Part shown: piece by piece, positions 1-12,724 of the stretch | How the letters are laid out: every line of letters begins with the position of its first letter | Numbering within the stretch: the first letter of the stretch is position 1 | Assembly (NCBI GenBank): GCA_009617715.1 | Contig: VTFK01000029.1 | Coordinates: 1-64,000 of the forward strand | Origin: Plectrocnemia conspersa | Taxonomy: Eukaryota > Arthropoda > Insecta > Trichoptera > Polycentropodidae | Direction: 5' to 3' | DNA length: 64,000 bases | Notes under the pieces: model-generated | The model's input: only the letters and a program-made list of their open reading frames with translations | What the model was told of the DNA's origin: nothing | The model's database searches: none | Position numbers and translations under genes: made by a program

Positions 1-335
1 TAATCGATTGACCGAAGTCCATCTCAATAGATAATCTAGGGGAAGAGTCTCTCCAAACAGATTTTAAATTATCGGCATATAAAAAAATCTTCCGTATTTA
101 TGTTATTAATAAAAACGAGAAGAGTAGAAGGGCTAGGCTTGACCCTTAAGGTCCTCCCGAAGAAGTAAAATATTCTTTCAACAGTGTTATGAACTGTCTG
201 CGATCTAACTAATAATTCAGAAATAATCGAATTAGATCATCTGAGCAACCCATGGCAAACTTTGTCAAAAGCTTTTTCAAAATTAGTATATACGTCTACT
301 TGTATTATTTTTTACGTTCTTTAATTCTGTCGTTG
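1..335 (-). pseudogene. Jockey-type LINE reverse transcriptase relic, cut by window edge
   Basis: Read on the minus strand, about 245-315 gives an RT block ending YTNFEKAFDKV, the family's first aspartate block. About 125-180 gives a degraded GVPQGS...LLF block, and about 63-80 gives YADNLK in place of YADDLK, so a catalytic aspartate is lost. The blocks are in the right order for a jockey-group RT but in different frames with stops between them. The closest relative in the window is the LINE at 57.2-59.3 kb, which has YTDFEKAFDKVNHALL. The element continues beyond base 1. Confidence 0.75.
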
Positions 336-560
336 AAACTTAATTTTACAGTTGCTAAACGTCCATTTACTGTTCAAACTCAAATCTTACCTAAACGAAT
401 TACGGTATAATGATTAATTCGCTTGAGTTAGATTTGGGTTTACACAGCAAATGAACACTTTGCAATGTAAAATTGAGTTTCAACGATAGTTTAGAGCAGC
501 ATATAATTTCACTAACGCTCATCAGTTAAATTATATTTTCGCTAGTAGAAAAATTAAAAA
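327..560. repeat. R1 repeat copy a: long imperfect hairpin plus conserved tail
   Basis: About 332-400 and 415-489 are reverse complements of each other with some mismatches. For example, GTCCATTTACTGTTCAAACT pairs with a partner around TTTACACAGCAAATGAAC. The loop is around 401-414. The hairpin is followed by a tail containing CATATAATTTCACTAACGC and AAATTATATTTTCGCTAGTA, which recurs elsewhere (814-885, 2331-2575, 12725-13150, 38612-38765, 48240-48335). It is non-coding, and a foldback or MITE-like element fits best. Confidence 0.6.
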
Positions 561-2330
561 TCTTTACAACTTTACCTAATGAATTACTATGTTTATAATA
601 TCACCCAATTTTATGTTCTTTGTAGCATCAGGGTGGTGGTGATCTATATTTAGTTTTATAATATTTAATAATAAAATTATATTTTCATCGTATTGGTTCG
701 GAAAAATAGAGAAAACATTTTTAGCGAAAATACTGTTGACTTTAATAACTCGGATTAAATACATTTTTAATATTTTAATCGACATAAACACGTTTTTATA
801 AAAAAAAAAAACAGATGACAGTTTAGAGCAGGGTATGATTTCACTAGCACCGTCAGTGAAATTATATTTTTACTAGAAGACATAATTATAATGCTTTGAA
901 TTATGTTTTTACCCGTTGACTCTTGAAAGTGAAACCACTCTAGGTATGCTTCAGTACATAAAGTGATTGACACAATAACCGGCGCACACTGTATCGTAAT
1001 TGAACGTATTTTATTATACATCACGCTTTCGATGCCCCCGTTGTTCAATTGAGTTTTTTTCTCCTCCGAAGTGTTACCAGGCTCTCGAGGTCGAGCCGCG
1101 AATCCATTTCCTATAGTTGGTTTCCTTTTGTTTTTCGTCCCCCACAATGACCGCGATCGAGTTATTCGATTGTTCGAACACTTTTCCGTATGGAGTTTGC
1201 GCTCCATCGAACGCTGCATATGGCGTTGTTCATTTTTGTTAACATCCCGCCCCCGGGGTGCACCTTCCTGGAGTGGTTGCAAAAATAAGGAAAAAACATA
1301 GTATTTTATACGCGGACGTGTGTATATTATTGTTATTATTATGTGTGTGCAGATAGATTACTTTGTTTGTATTTAATTATCTACCCACATTACAGGGAGA
1401 CGACTCAATCCAATAAAGTTTTGAAGTGCTTTGTCGTTTGATCCACTCACGTGCATCTGTCGCCAAAAGTTGCGCTATCTGTTGTGTCCTTTCGTGTAAC
1501 GACTCGTTTGTGCACTGATAATTATCAGTGTATTGTGTTGTTTTAGTAATGAAACCAGAGTTTTGTGTTTCTGTATTAGGTCATTTTTATTAACATACAT
1601 ACATATGAAGAAAAATTTGAATGCTCTTTAATTACATATTAATTATTGGATTGTAACTAATCAATATAATCTCCGGCATGTTATGTTTAAGCAAATTATA
1701 TATTTTATATTTGCTTGGATTTTATTATAGGGAGCTTGAAAATTTTAATTTTTAGAATTCATGCTAATTGATGTTTTGTATTGTATAGTAGACTGAAAAA
1801 ATAATGATTCCGGGCCTCATGACAAAAATGGCATTTTATGTATTTTTTGACATCGTAATATAATTTCTTCATAAAATAATAACAGGTACGAGTTAACCCT
1901 TTCTGTGCTACAAATAAATATAAAAATTAGCCACCGTTGCTACATATTTTATGAAATCATACATATGCGAAATATTTTAATTAGGCATTAAAAATTATTA
2001 AAAATATCTACTCATAATATTTACCTGATAATTAGTCGCCGTCCCACTGCGACAGCGCCGACACAATTTTATTGCTTTTGACGTGAAATTTTGCCTTCTG
2101 AGAAGTGATGATTGTTTTTGCGCTCTCCTATTGACCAAAATTTGGTTAGAAAATACTTTGAACAGCCCTCTTATATTAGAAGTTTACAGTTTTATCGGTA
2201 AGGATAGCTATCATATTTTTAAAACATAGTGTAATATAGAAATGCAGACAAACTATGGAGCAATATGTGAAATGCAATATCTGTCTTTACTTATTCTTCC
2301 GCTTATTTTCCCCTGAGAGATGAGTTGCCT
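491..2330. other. AT-rich non-coding stretch with one GC-richer patch
   Basis: Apart from the R1 fragment at 814-885, I recognise nothing. About 1020-1290 is GC-richer (it contains CCCGCCCCCGGGGTG) and carries open frames on both strands. The 171-codon minus-strand frame over 767-1282 runs straight through the R1 fragment and a poly-A tract and looks like nothing known, so I do not call it a gene. Confidence 0.5.
814..885. repeat. R1 repeat, tail fragment
   Basis: GACAGTTTAGAGCAGGGTAT followed by TTTCACTAGC and CAGTGAAATTATATTTTTAC copies the tail of R1 copy a, without the hairpin half. Confidence 0.55.
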
Positions 2331-2575
2331 TAGTTTGTATTTTGGACTTGACCTAATGAAAGTTCTAAAACTATAATTAATTTTAGAATTTTCATTAGCT
2401 TAGGTTTGGGTTTGAACAGCAAATGGACGTTTCGCAACTGTCAAATTGAGTTTCATAGACATTTTAACGCCGGATCATCAAAATATCAGTTTAATTATAT
2501 TTTCGCTATAAGCAATATATCTACTGGTGAAAATGTATTTGGAATTTACTAGCGAAAATATAACTTTTTTTTAAA
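2331..2575. repeat. R1 repeat copy b
   Basis: It contains GGTTTGGGTTTGAACAGCAA, a close match to the right arm of R1 copy a, then AAATTGAGTTTCATAGAC and the TATCAGTTTAATTATATTTT tail. A short palindrome, GACCTAATGAAAGTTCTAAAA facing TTTTAGAATTTTCATTAG, sits at about 2352-2402. It ends with alternating ACTGGTGAAAAT and CTAGCGAAAATATAA blocks. Confidence 0.55.
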
Positions 2576-3820
2576 TATTTTCGATATAGATTCGAAACTG
2601 TTTTTTCTAGATTTTCTTTAAGGAATAAGCACATGAAACTTTATTTTAGTTCCTATATATAAAGTGATACATGATATTAAAACACAGTTTAAGAATCTTG
2701 CGAACGCGCTGGCTCTAAATTTTTTTATATTATTTAGAAAAATAGTTTTCTATACTAATATTTTTAATGTTTTAATATATATTAGTGATTTTCAAACGGA
2801 GTAACGATTTTTAAAATTTTCATATAGTTTTTTTTTAAATAATTAAGATTTTATTTTAATATTTATTATTTAACATATTTGACCTCTTTACTTTCTTATC
2901 TAGGATAATTTTAACGGAATTGATAATTTTTAAATTACTTTATTAGTCGCCATTTTAGAATAAGGTAGCGAATTAGGCTGGCTAACAAACTCAGCTGAGA
3001 AATTTACAAATTATATTTTTCGAATATATTTCATAATACGTTCATAAAGTATTTATAAAACGTTTTGGAACTCTTTACTATATTTCTCTAGGTTTTTTAA
3101 CGAAGTTTTGATTTTTTTTGATGTTTTAAATAGCCGCCATATTGAAACAAGATGGTGGATCAGGCTGAAGATTTGAAGATTTGCCGAGATTTTTACAGGG
3201 TTTTTTTTAGAAAAAAAAACATGTCAATAGAATAATAACTACAGTAGTTAAATTGAAATTTCGTTCCCATGTATGTATTATGTGTATATATAGTATGTAT
3301 ATAGAAAGAGATATAAAATACTTATATATATATTTATGGATATTATCATTATAGCATGCGTAAATATAGGTAATCTCGTTCGTTAGTACATTCCTGATTA
3401 GTAAGCTAAACATATAAAATGAAATTATATCACCACTTTTTATTTAAAGCAACTATTAGTGCTAACTAATTTCTCACTTTGTCTAAGACAATTTATTTTT
3501 GCGTAGTAAATATATTATTCTTTAATAATAATAATATATAATATGTTTATAATATCATCCATAGTAACTCTTACTTGTAAACTGCTTACCACATACATAT
3601 TTTTTAATCTTCTGTTATAACCTGACAATAGGGTAAATCTGTATGAATGAAGTAGATCTATCAGACATAATGAATACCTGAACTACAACTAAATATTAAC
3701 TAACAGACAGAAATTCTGGGTATCAGTGACATCTATATAATTAATTATGAATTATTATGTGCATTATAATCAATAGATGCCGGTTTTTAATAATTTTGAA
3801 TTCTCATAAATAAAAATTTG

Positions 3821-3895
3821 AGTCTACCGCCGTGGCTCGAGCCCGAAGCATCTGAGTTACCAGTCTAGACCTTACGGACTACGCTTTACCGACTT
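3821..3895 (-). repeat. tRNA-derived SINE-like fragment
   Basis: On the minus strand there is an A-box-like GGTAAAGCGTAG, then ACTGGTAACTC, then a B-box-like GGGCTCGAGCC (3834-3844 on the forward numbering) followed by ACGGC. This resembles the tRNA-related head of many insect SINEs, but it cannot fold as an intact tRNA because the 5' acceptor half is missing. There are no family mates in the window. An ordinary degenerate tRNA pseudogene is the alternative. Confidence 0.4.
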
Positions 3896-5606
3896 TTCGT
3901 GAACCCTTTGCATTTTCTCTCTAGTTTTTCTTGAACTTCCCGATATAGTGCTAACCTGAAACTTTAAACATGAATTGCACCTGCTTACCTCGAAAATCAT
4001 AACTTTCTACAACAATCACTTAAAATTATTGCAGCTAAAATTGATTGTTTTTTATTGATTTATTTTTTGTTAAATTTTTAATTCATCAATGATAAATCTC
4101 ATTGAATCGACGGTTTTCTTTGCTTGCACCTATTTATTACCTATAAATGTCGACGATTCACTATCGCGTATGTTCCATCGTCACAGATCATTTGTTTGTA
4201 ATCCAGATCGTTATCTGGGCACACACATGCACTCGTGACATGATCCTGCGGCATTAAAAGCTATCATTGTTCGGCAATCGTATGGATACACTACAAGTAA
4301 TCCATATGTCGCCAAATATCAGTGACTGTCCCCCGATGGTGTCGTCCACCCCCTTCGCAACGAGAGGCCCTTTATTTTTTTTCCCAACATAATCAGAAAA
4401 ATAAACTCGTGCATGTATGTATGTAAAATGTATGTATACTCGTGCTTCGTTCACCGTCTCGGGAGACTTCGTCACGTGCGATTTAACTGCCCCGCAATGA
4501 ACCGTCATATATCTTAATCCCCCGATAAAGCGGAATTAATGCTATCTTTCCGTAACTCGCATTGTTTCTCCCGCGCTGGAAAATGTTCAATAATGTATCG
4601 CAAGGCCGATTAGTGTTCGTTTGTAGGGGATGGTTAGCCAACGAGAGGAGTGCTAGGATTTATTTCAATACTTTTTGGTAGTTGCCTTAAGTTGTTTTAG
4701 ATCCTTCAACACTTGATTATAGTTTTCTTTTAAGTTATTTTCAATTGCTAGTCATATTTTATATGCTATGCTGATGATATTACAACATCAAATTTACCAT
4801 CAAAAGCAAGTTTTAATCAACTGTATTTGTCATGGAAAAGGCAATGTATTCTATGGCTTGTGGAAATAAACTCATTCTTCATTGCTTTGTGGTCAGTGCC
4901 TTCCCAACGAACCGCGCTCCATTGCATAGCTTTAGTGGAAAGCAAATTCCTCAGCAGCTTTAAGTTGTGCTGTGATAAGACTCACAAAATTCAAGAATTC
5001 AATTCAATAACTTATTCTTTTTACATTACATCGTAAATTGATTAAAATAAACGTGCTGCAACTGGCATCATTTTTTGAATCGAAAAATTTACATTGATTC
5101 GAGCAAATATAATTTGTTTTTGAGTCATTCGTTTTGGAAACTTCTTTACCTGATTCAGAGCTTATATGTTTTAAAACCTGTTGTTTAATCTATACATTGT
5201 TGTAATAATTATCTAAATACATATATACATAATATTATTTGAAAAAATTATATTAACTTATAAATTCGTAGCAAAATGTTCTGTAAAAAAATGTGAATTT
5301 ATAGATCAGCGATTCTTACTATGAGACTATTAAATTTACTGACATTAGCCATAATTTTCTTTGGATGAAAGTTTTACTGTTTATCGCTGGTACCGAAATT
5401 TACTGAATCAATTAAAAAACATATTTTTATATTTTATATGCTATCTGTACTTTTTTAAACCGGTCTTCTAAAAGCCCCAATAATATAAATAATTTATTTT
5501 ATTCTAATATATGTTTATTAATGCTTTCCATATAACGAACAAATAATATACATACCCTTATTTATGCATATGGGATGGATTAACGACATAAATTAGTACG
5601 ACTCTA

Positions 5607-5711
5607 AAAAGCGTTAAAACACGCTGCTTCTTTCTTTAGTTTTTATGACTTTCTCCTATAGTATATTTTTCTCTAATAAAAGCGTTAAAACACACTGCTT
5701 CTTTCTTTAGT
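5607..5711. repeat. 34-bp direct repeat, 71-bp period
   Basis: AAAAGCGTTAAAACACGCTG at 5607 continues with CTTCTTTCTTTAGT. The same 34 bases recur at 5678-5711 with one change (CACGC to CACAC). Two copies only, so this is a recent local duplication rather than an array. Confidence 0.75.
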
Positions 5712-6853
5712 GTTGAAGAATCTCGCATGAAGTCATTCCAGAAGATTTATATTTAGTCATAGAATGATTAACCTCAGTTTGATATTGAACAATATAATAA
5801 AACGTTAGTAAAACTGGTTCCAGTATACAGGTGCAAGACGTGTGCTTTGAGCACCAGCCGCTTTTAGCGACTGTAGGCTTGAGAACGAAATTTACTGAGA
5901 AACATTTTCAAATTATCAAAATACAGCGTCTCATGAGGACCGGACGTCTACTCCGTATAGACGATTTGAAGCCTGCAAAGCGGTTAACTTCAAATAACAT
6001 AATAAAGACAGAATCATTATATGTGCTTAAATTGAATTAAATCAATTACAATTCATAATCAACCAGTTCAAATGCTACCGGCGTCGTGCCCATATATAAT
6101 ACACGTATTGTGTTATTCCAGCGCGTGCTTTATATTCGGTTCATTGTACCCGAGGATTTTCTCCGGTCACATTCTGGGGGGTAGCTCGGTGGGGTTGTTT
6201 CGTCGACCCTCTTTTGATTTTTATTTAATTCAATAATCATGAGCTGTCCCATCCCAGCCCGGGGGCTATTCGCGCAGATGCTCCACATATTCCGACTCCC
6301 CCTCGAATGCAAAGTCGCTCTGATTGAAACGTTTCCTACTACTGCACAATGAGCGCCAGAGCCTGGCTGTAATAAAATTATTTAATTATGCATATATTAT
6401 TGTGCTATTAATGTTGTATTATTATTTGCGTCGGAACGCCCGCCGCTTATTTATTGTGTATACGGCGAGAATGGTAACAAATTAACCGTTTCTAATTATT
6501 TTGATATTTTTTTCGTTTCATTGTAGGATTTACGCTATTCTGGTTGAGTTGCACTTTTTGATAAATGTTTGACCTTTACTGAAATTTGGCCATTTACTAA
6601 TCATGCAATAAAAGTTGAATTTATAATTAGGGCTGCAGAGATCTATCTTACAAATATGTATTATTTATTTATTATTTTTTTAAATAATATCCACAACATT
6701 CTTCTTTGCTTATTTAGAATTTTCAGTGATAATTTTTTTGTAAAGATAATTAAAATGTAGTAACATATTAAGCCGCGCAGTGAAAATAAGATCTTTATTA
6801 AAATCTAATGAAAATGATACACATTTTATAAAATAATTTAAAATTGTGAATAC

Positions 6854-8330
6854 GATTATTTATTATTTATTATTTTATTTTATTAATTTATTTAGCTTAA
6901 TAGCTAATCTTTACATCTAACAAATTTAGTAAACATATATAAAAATATATAAAAAATACATAACAGAAATAAAAAATAAAAATATACAATAATAAAGTCT
7001 TAATATTATAATTTATTTCTATATGTACGAAGGTGTTTTTTATTCATTTATGAAACCCGTTATATTTTTTGCTGTTTCGATTTCTCTTGGAAGACTATTA
7101 TATAAATCAAAACCTGTACATAATTCCCCTAGCTGTTACTCGTTTTCTTATACTTAATTATCTTTAAATTTTTCTTTATTTCTAGTATTATATTTATGTA
7201 CATCTTTATTTCTTATTAAATACTTATTAAAATATTTTGGTAACATATTATTTTCTAACTTATATATAAATACTAAAATATTCATATTTCTTGAACATTC
7301 AACCATTCTAATCTATCAATCATACTTTTACAATTAGTTAATCTATTTTTATTTAAGATTACTCTCATTGCCCTATTTTGTAATTTTGCAACATTTGTTT
7401 ATCTAAATTTATTTTAACATATTTAATAGTGTTGCACAATAATTAAAATGGGGCCTATTGTAAATTATTTTTTTTTTGTATTTATACTTAATATATTTCT
7501 TAATCTAGATAATAAACCTATTTTTCTACTAATTTTTTTTTAATATGTAATTACAATGTTCTTTTTAAAATTTAATTTTGTATCAACAATTACTCCTAAA
7601 TATTTTATATTATCCACTATTTCTATACTAGAGTTATTTATTACTATTTTGGTACTATCATCTAACACATTTTTATAATTAATAAACATACATTTAGTTT
7701 TTTATTCTCATTTAATTTAAGTACATTATTCTTTAACCATATTTCTAATATACTTAATTCATTATTTAAATTATTTACAATTTCTTTAATGTTATCACCT
7801 ATGCAATACATTAATGTGTCATCCGCAAATAGATGAATTTTACATTTTTTCACGTTATTAACTATATCATTAACATACAAAACAAATAACAACGGTCCCA
7901 ATTTAGACCCTTGTGGTACTCCATAAGACACTAATTTCTCTTCAGAATATACATTATTTATTTTAACTTTTTGTTTTCTTTTATATAAGTAATTATTAAA
8001 CCATCTTAAAACTATATCACTTATACCTATACTCTCAATTTCTTTAACATTATTTTTCTGTCTATTGTTTCGAAGGCTCTCTTTGAAATCAAGAAAACTG
8101 CTCCAATGATTTTTTGTTTGTATCCTTAGCCAACAGCCAATCATTTATCACTACTTGTAATGCAGTTTCAGTGGAATGCTTTTCTCTGAATACCGATTGT
8201 TGTTCACATATTATGTTTTGAGAAGTAATAAATTCCTTTAATTGTTTGATTACTACTTCTTCTATTATTTTTTCTATACACGGTAGCATGTTGATTGGTC
8301 TCATTTCTTCAACTTTTTTACTATTTTATT
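6854..8330 (-). mobile_element. LINE-A copy 1: 5'-truncated non-LTR retrotransposon, degraded
   Basis: The minus strand encodes the reverse transcriptase and 3' end of a non-LTR element. Reading 5' to 3', it has a block MRPINMLPCIEKIIEEVVIK (~8245-8304), then the catalytic stretch SYGVPQGSKLGPLLFVLY (~7872-7935), then LFADDTLMY (~7805-7835) with both catalytic aspartates kept. A frameshift near 8100 separates the first block from the rest, and further breaks follow the ADD box. The element ends in an A/T-rich tail of TAA-type repeats at 6854-6890. No endonuclease domain is present, so it is 5'-truncated. It matches LINE-A copies 2 (52356-53700) and 3 (46836-47220). The clade is uncertain (jockey/CR1-like). 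Confidence 0.85.
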
Positions 8331-8744
8331 AATAATTAGTAGAATAAGAGTAAAATTTACACGGCAATGTTTTTTTGTCAGTTTAAAAATAAATCCTGGG
8401 TTTGATATTTTTTGAAATTATGAAAGGTTTTAAAAGTTGTATGCGTTTTACCATTTATTTAGGTCATTACATAAATTAAAACGGATGATCGCAAGTTGTT
8501 TTAAATTATCTGCTAAATTATTGTATATATAGTTAGACAAAAAAGACTAACAAATTTCCATTCCACACAGATACCTATTTACATGATTCACGGAAATATG
8601 TATAAGAAATAAATAATTTATATAATAATTTACATTATGTAAAGACATCCTCAATTATTTTTAAGTAAAACATTTTTACGTGACAGTAATATGCAGACTA
8701 TAGTTTAATAACCATTGAAAAAATATTGTATTAAAGTATAAAGA

Positions 8745-8860
8745 TACCCTTCAATTTTGTTTAAATTCTTACAAGTTCAATATATTTCGGAACGGAAGGT
8801 GTTTATAGACAGAACAGTGAAAGCAGAGGATTATAAAATTGTCCTTAGTCTTTTTTTCAT
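8745..8860. repeat. R3 repeat, fragment
   Basis: It contains TTCGGAACGGAAGGTG...AGACAGAACAGTGAAAG...GAGGATTATAAAATT, a diverged match to the end of the R3 units at 11.9-12.5 kb and 15.3-16.1 kb. Confidence 0.4.
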
Positions 8861-11245
8861 TTAATAATAAATAACGTAAATCAAATATTATATAATAGTT
8901 TTTAATTATTGACTGTTTTATTGTTTATTTTATAGGGCTTATTATGGCTTCTACTCAATTTATTAATATATAATATTTCAATAAATATTTAAAGAAAACA
9001 AAATAAAAATATTATATATATTAAGTAAACAAAATTTTATGATTTTTTATGTAATACGTTTTATGCAGACTGCTGAATATAGATAATAAATAAAAAATAT
9101 TTTATTCATATGCATAAATAATCTTAATTAAAAAGAGGAATAATATTTTTTGGATCAAACTAATATTTTGTATTGGCATAAATAAGAAATGACTTCAAAG
9201 TGCAGCTCTTTAAATAATCACCAGCACTCTGATGGAGCCATCCGCACATGATATTTTATGTGCCGTGTCATATATTTATATAAATATTTTTTTCTGCGTG
9301 TGTATAAAATATCATGGGATGTCACTCGAGAGGAGGGTGTGTTATGGTTTCGCCCCCCGTGGCGTGGTACATCGTCATTTAATTGTTCGTACCGAGATGA
9401 TATGATTATCGGGGGCTCGTCGTGACATGTGATCCACTTGTCAGCTGCTAGAGCGAATCTCTATACAAACAAACCCCTCCCCATAAATTATATACATACG
9501 TAATGTGGGTGTCTTTTTAAAGTTTGAATATAACGTATTTTTTTATGGATATGTTTAAATATATAACTTGCGATTTAAATATGTAGGTCAATTTAATGAC
9601 AAGTGTCCCATGTTGTGTGTGAAATGATGCGCACCCCATCGCATAAAACACTTTTCGAGTGTGACCGCCCCCCTAAAACACGCCCGGGGCATTAAAAGCA
9701 CATCGCTCTTGCGGCGGCATACGATTCGTATTATTCTATCATTAAAAAACACAATGACTATATACGGTGTGTGTGTACATTGATACGATAATACCGCCAG
9801 ATGTCGATTATGGCGACGCTAAGCCGAAGAATGAATAAGACTTTGTTTATTTATATGATAGGATGCGTATATGATACTAGGATTGATTGAATAAATATTT
9901 AAGGTTCAAGGTACTTCATTAATGAATAAATAATTTACTATGTACAGTTAAAGGTATAGGTAGATTGCTATTAATTTGTTTATATTCGTTGATTGAACGA
10001 TATTTATATTATAGATTAAAAAATAAACAAGAACCGTTTTATTTTCTAAGTACAATAAGTATTATACCATTCTGAAAAAAAAATTAAAAATAACACAATT
10101 AGTACATATAAAAGCTACATGTTAAAATAAATGCCATCAATTTCCAGTCTTCAGTTTAATCTAGTGTTGTTGCAATACCTACACGTAGTTTTCCCATTCT
10201 TACTTCGCTGTAATATGTCTGTTATGTTATTGCGGCAGATAATAATATACACGGAAACGTCTTATTTTCGCGTCGCAGCTCAACAATTCGTGGTAATCTC
10301 CCAATCTATGATGATCAATTCCAAATTCACAACATTTTCAACAAAAAACAGCGGCGGCAGCGGCAACTTCAAATGTTAAATTTTACGACCGTGTCACAAG
10401 TAACACCACGTCTCCGAACCGGCGATTCTTCATTCCGACGATTTTATTATCCGGCGGCTGTCTGTGGTGATTCACTGCCGCTGCGACTTTTCGCCTTTTG
10501 ATCCGATTTACGTACTATGTACGTAAGTACGTAAGGTAACTACGGAATTTCGAGAATCGTAGGAATGCTCTACGCCCCGGACCTTATCGCGAGCCACTAT
10601 TTTATATACGTACGTAAATTCTGGTCGACCTCTCACAATCGTATTGTCGTGCGTCGTTATTACTTTCCTATCTTGTGTCCTTTCGTGGGCGATATAAGGA
10701 TGTGATGGTTTGACGACAGGACCGCAACAGATTATGTAATGTCAATATTTAGTTAAAAATATTGATTTTTGTATATCAAAATCCACGTATTTGTTTCATT
10801 TATGTGTGTGCAGGGCTGGTTAATATACATAATACATACGTTTGAGATATTAAAACATACAATAATACTGTATAAATATAGAAAATAAAATTAACATTAG
10901 ATATTACTAAACCACAATGAGTACTCAGTTAAATAGTCGCATGGTGTACGCTATATAATATCATTATAATAATACTTAAAACAAACCAGAGTTCTTCTAG
11001 AAATTGCTTACCAGCAACATAAAAAGTAATTTATTATGATTGTATATATCAGTATTATATATACCAGGGGTGTCGAATGGGTGTTTCACTGTTGAAATTA
11101 GTAATGACAGTCCTATTATATGTAAACAATGTTTAAAACAAATAAAAACAGTTTTTTTCCTTTAATAAAATGTTTAAGTACAATTTTCTACGTAACGTGA
11201 ATTTTTAAGATATTTTACTCATAAACTGATATTTTACTGAAAATA

Positions 11246-11308
11246 AATACTGGTAGTTAATTAGCATTGCAGCGCGTAAAACTTCAATGCTAATTAACCA
11301 CTAGCATT
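11246..11308. repeat. 24-bp-arm inverted repeat (hairpin)
   Basis: AATACTGGTAGTTAATTAGC plus ATTG (11246-11269) pairs with 11285-11308 at 21 of 24 positions around a 15-base loop. One of the three mismatches is a G-T wobble in the forward orientation. It could be the remnant of a palindromic MITE or a small foldback; no sign of function is visible. Confidence 0.7.
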
Positions 11309-11884
11309 TTTTGTTTGAAAAAATGTCGAGAGTTAACGGTTGCGAAGATTTTAAACATTTATTTTATTTAAGGAAAACTATTTCAAGTTTACTTAATATA
11401 AATGTGAAATTTGGAATAATTAAAAATACAACAATTACGGCAATACATAAATGAATAGTATCATCAGTTTTTCTCTTTTATGAGTATTATATAAAGCCGG
11501 ATTGTCTTTTTTTTAATTTTATACAAATTTATCGTTTTTCATACTTATTGGACAACATATAAAAAATCTAGTTTAATTGTTTTTTTTATTATTTACTGTA
11601 ATTCATTAAATTTATTAAATTCATTCAAAGCTGAGTTTTAACCAAAATATTAGATTTTAATTTTAGGTATAAATATCGCTACCAATTTTTTTTAAAAAGC
11701 ATGTAATATATTTGTTATAGTTAAAAACGCATAATTTTTTGAAATCATTAGAATTTAAGATATGTCCCTAACCTTATTGTATTTTTCGGAACTTTTTATT
11801 TATTATTTAAAAGTATGTCTTTCCTGTTTTTTTTGTAGTTATTTAGCCAATTGACTGTCAGTTTTTATACTAAAATATTTGTAA

Positions 11885-12510
11885 AAGTATAGTGCCAAAT
11901 CGTCCACAATTTACAATAGTTTAAGTGAATAATCATTATTATTGTGTATTATTTGATCGGGTTATCGACAGAGCAAAGTTTATAGTCTATCGGCTATAAC
12001 AAATAATCAATTCAAAGTCATTTTAAAAACATTTCGAAATAGGTGCAACAAATCGGGTTAAAGGTGAAAAATAATAATCTAATTCTACGAATGTGCTAGC
12101 CGTTAAACTTCCGTGAATATTACTAGTATGCATTTGATATAAAAATATATGTGGACAAGTCGTATACCTGCCAAAAAACCGTTATTGATCGAATAAATGC
12201 GTTTCACACGCATTTAATGCGCCATTCGACACACTAAATAGACTGTTTTTGGTTGAGGAATAGTGGCATTCTCCAATGAAAATAGAATAAATTTATTTGA
12301 GTCAAATGGAGTGTACTACATACGTTGTAAAAGTAGCAAAAAATACCGCGAAAAAAGTCTCCATGTAACTGTTCGAAAATTATAGATCAACATGATATAG
12401 GGATGCTTCTTATATTCCGGAATGGAAGGTATACACTTTATCGACGGAACAGTGAAGGCGGTGGATTAGAAAATTCCCTTTGATTTTTTTATCCCTTCGA
12501 TTTTGAATTT
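11885..12510 (+). repeat. R3 repeat, full-length unit 1
   Basis: It begins AGTGCCAAATCGTCCACAAT and ends around a conserved block GCTTCTTATATTCCGGAATG then GAAGG...CACTTTATCGACGGAACAG. Mid-unit blocks such as GTTATTGATCGAATAAATGCG and GAATAAATTTATTTGAG recur in the unit at 15545-16110. Unit length is about 600 bp. It is non-coding and the class is unknown (satellite-like, SINE-like or non-autonomous DNA element). Confidence 0.6.
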
Positions 12511-12724
12511 TGGACATGTATTGGGTCATCGGGCAAAAATAAACACTATGTTTTTTTATCAATTTGATAAGTGCTAAGATAAATAGAATCAATATTTATA
12601 AATATTTCAAATTTTCTTTGGGTCCTAATTAAGATAAATATGAATATTTTGCCGTAAAATAAATATTCAAGAAGTATTATATATATAATATATAATATAA
12701 TCGTAATCAGTTTTTTTAATTTAT

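Larger units (their letters stand above)
2576..6853. other. AT-rich non-coding stretch
   Basis: No gene recognised. Items of note are the SINE-like fragment at 3821-3895, GC-richer patches at about 4140-4640 and 6060-6360, and a 34-bp direct repeat at 5607-5640 and 5678-5711. Confidence 0.5.
8331..11884. other. AT-rich non-coding stretch with GC-richer patches
   Basis: No gene recognised. About 9210-9820 and 10340-10700 are distinctly GC-richer; the second includes AGCGGCGGCAGCGGCAAC and repeated TACGTAAG words. An R3 fragment lies at 8745-8860 and a hairpin at 11246-11308. Confidence 0.45.

Noticed and set aside
767..1282. 171-codon minus-strand open frame
   Set aside because: It runs through an R1 repeat fragment and a poly-A tract, overlaps an opposite-strand frame over the GC-richer patch, and has no recognisable similarity.
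5370..5400. TTTGGATGAAAGTTTTACTG resembling the hAT LDES block
   Set aside because: No other hAT block is found nearby; a coincidental short match.
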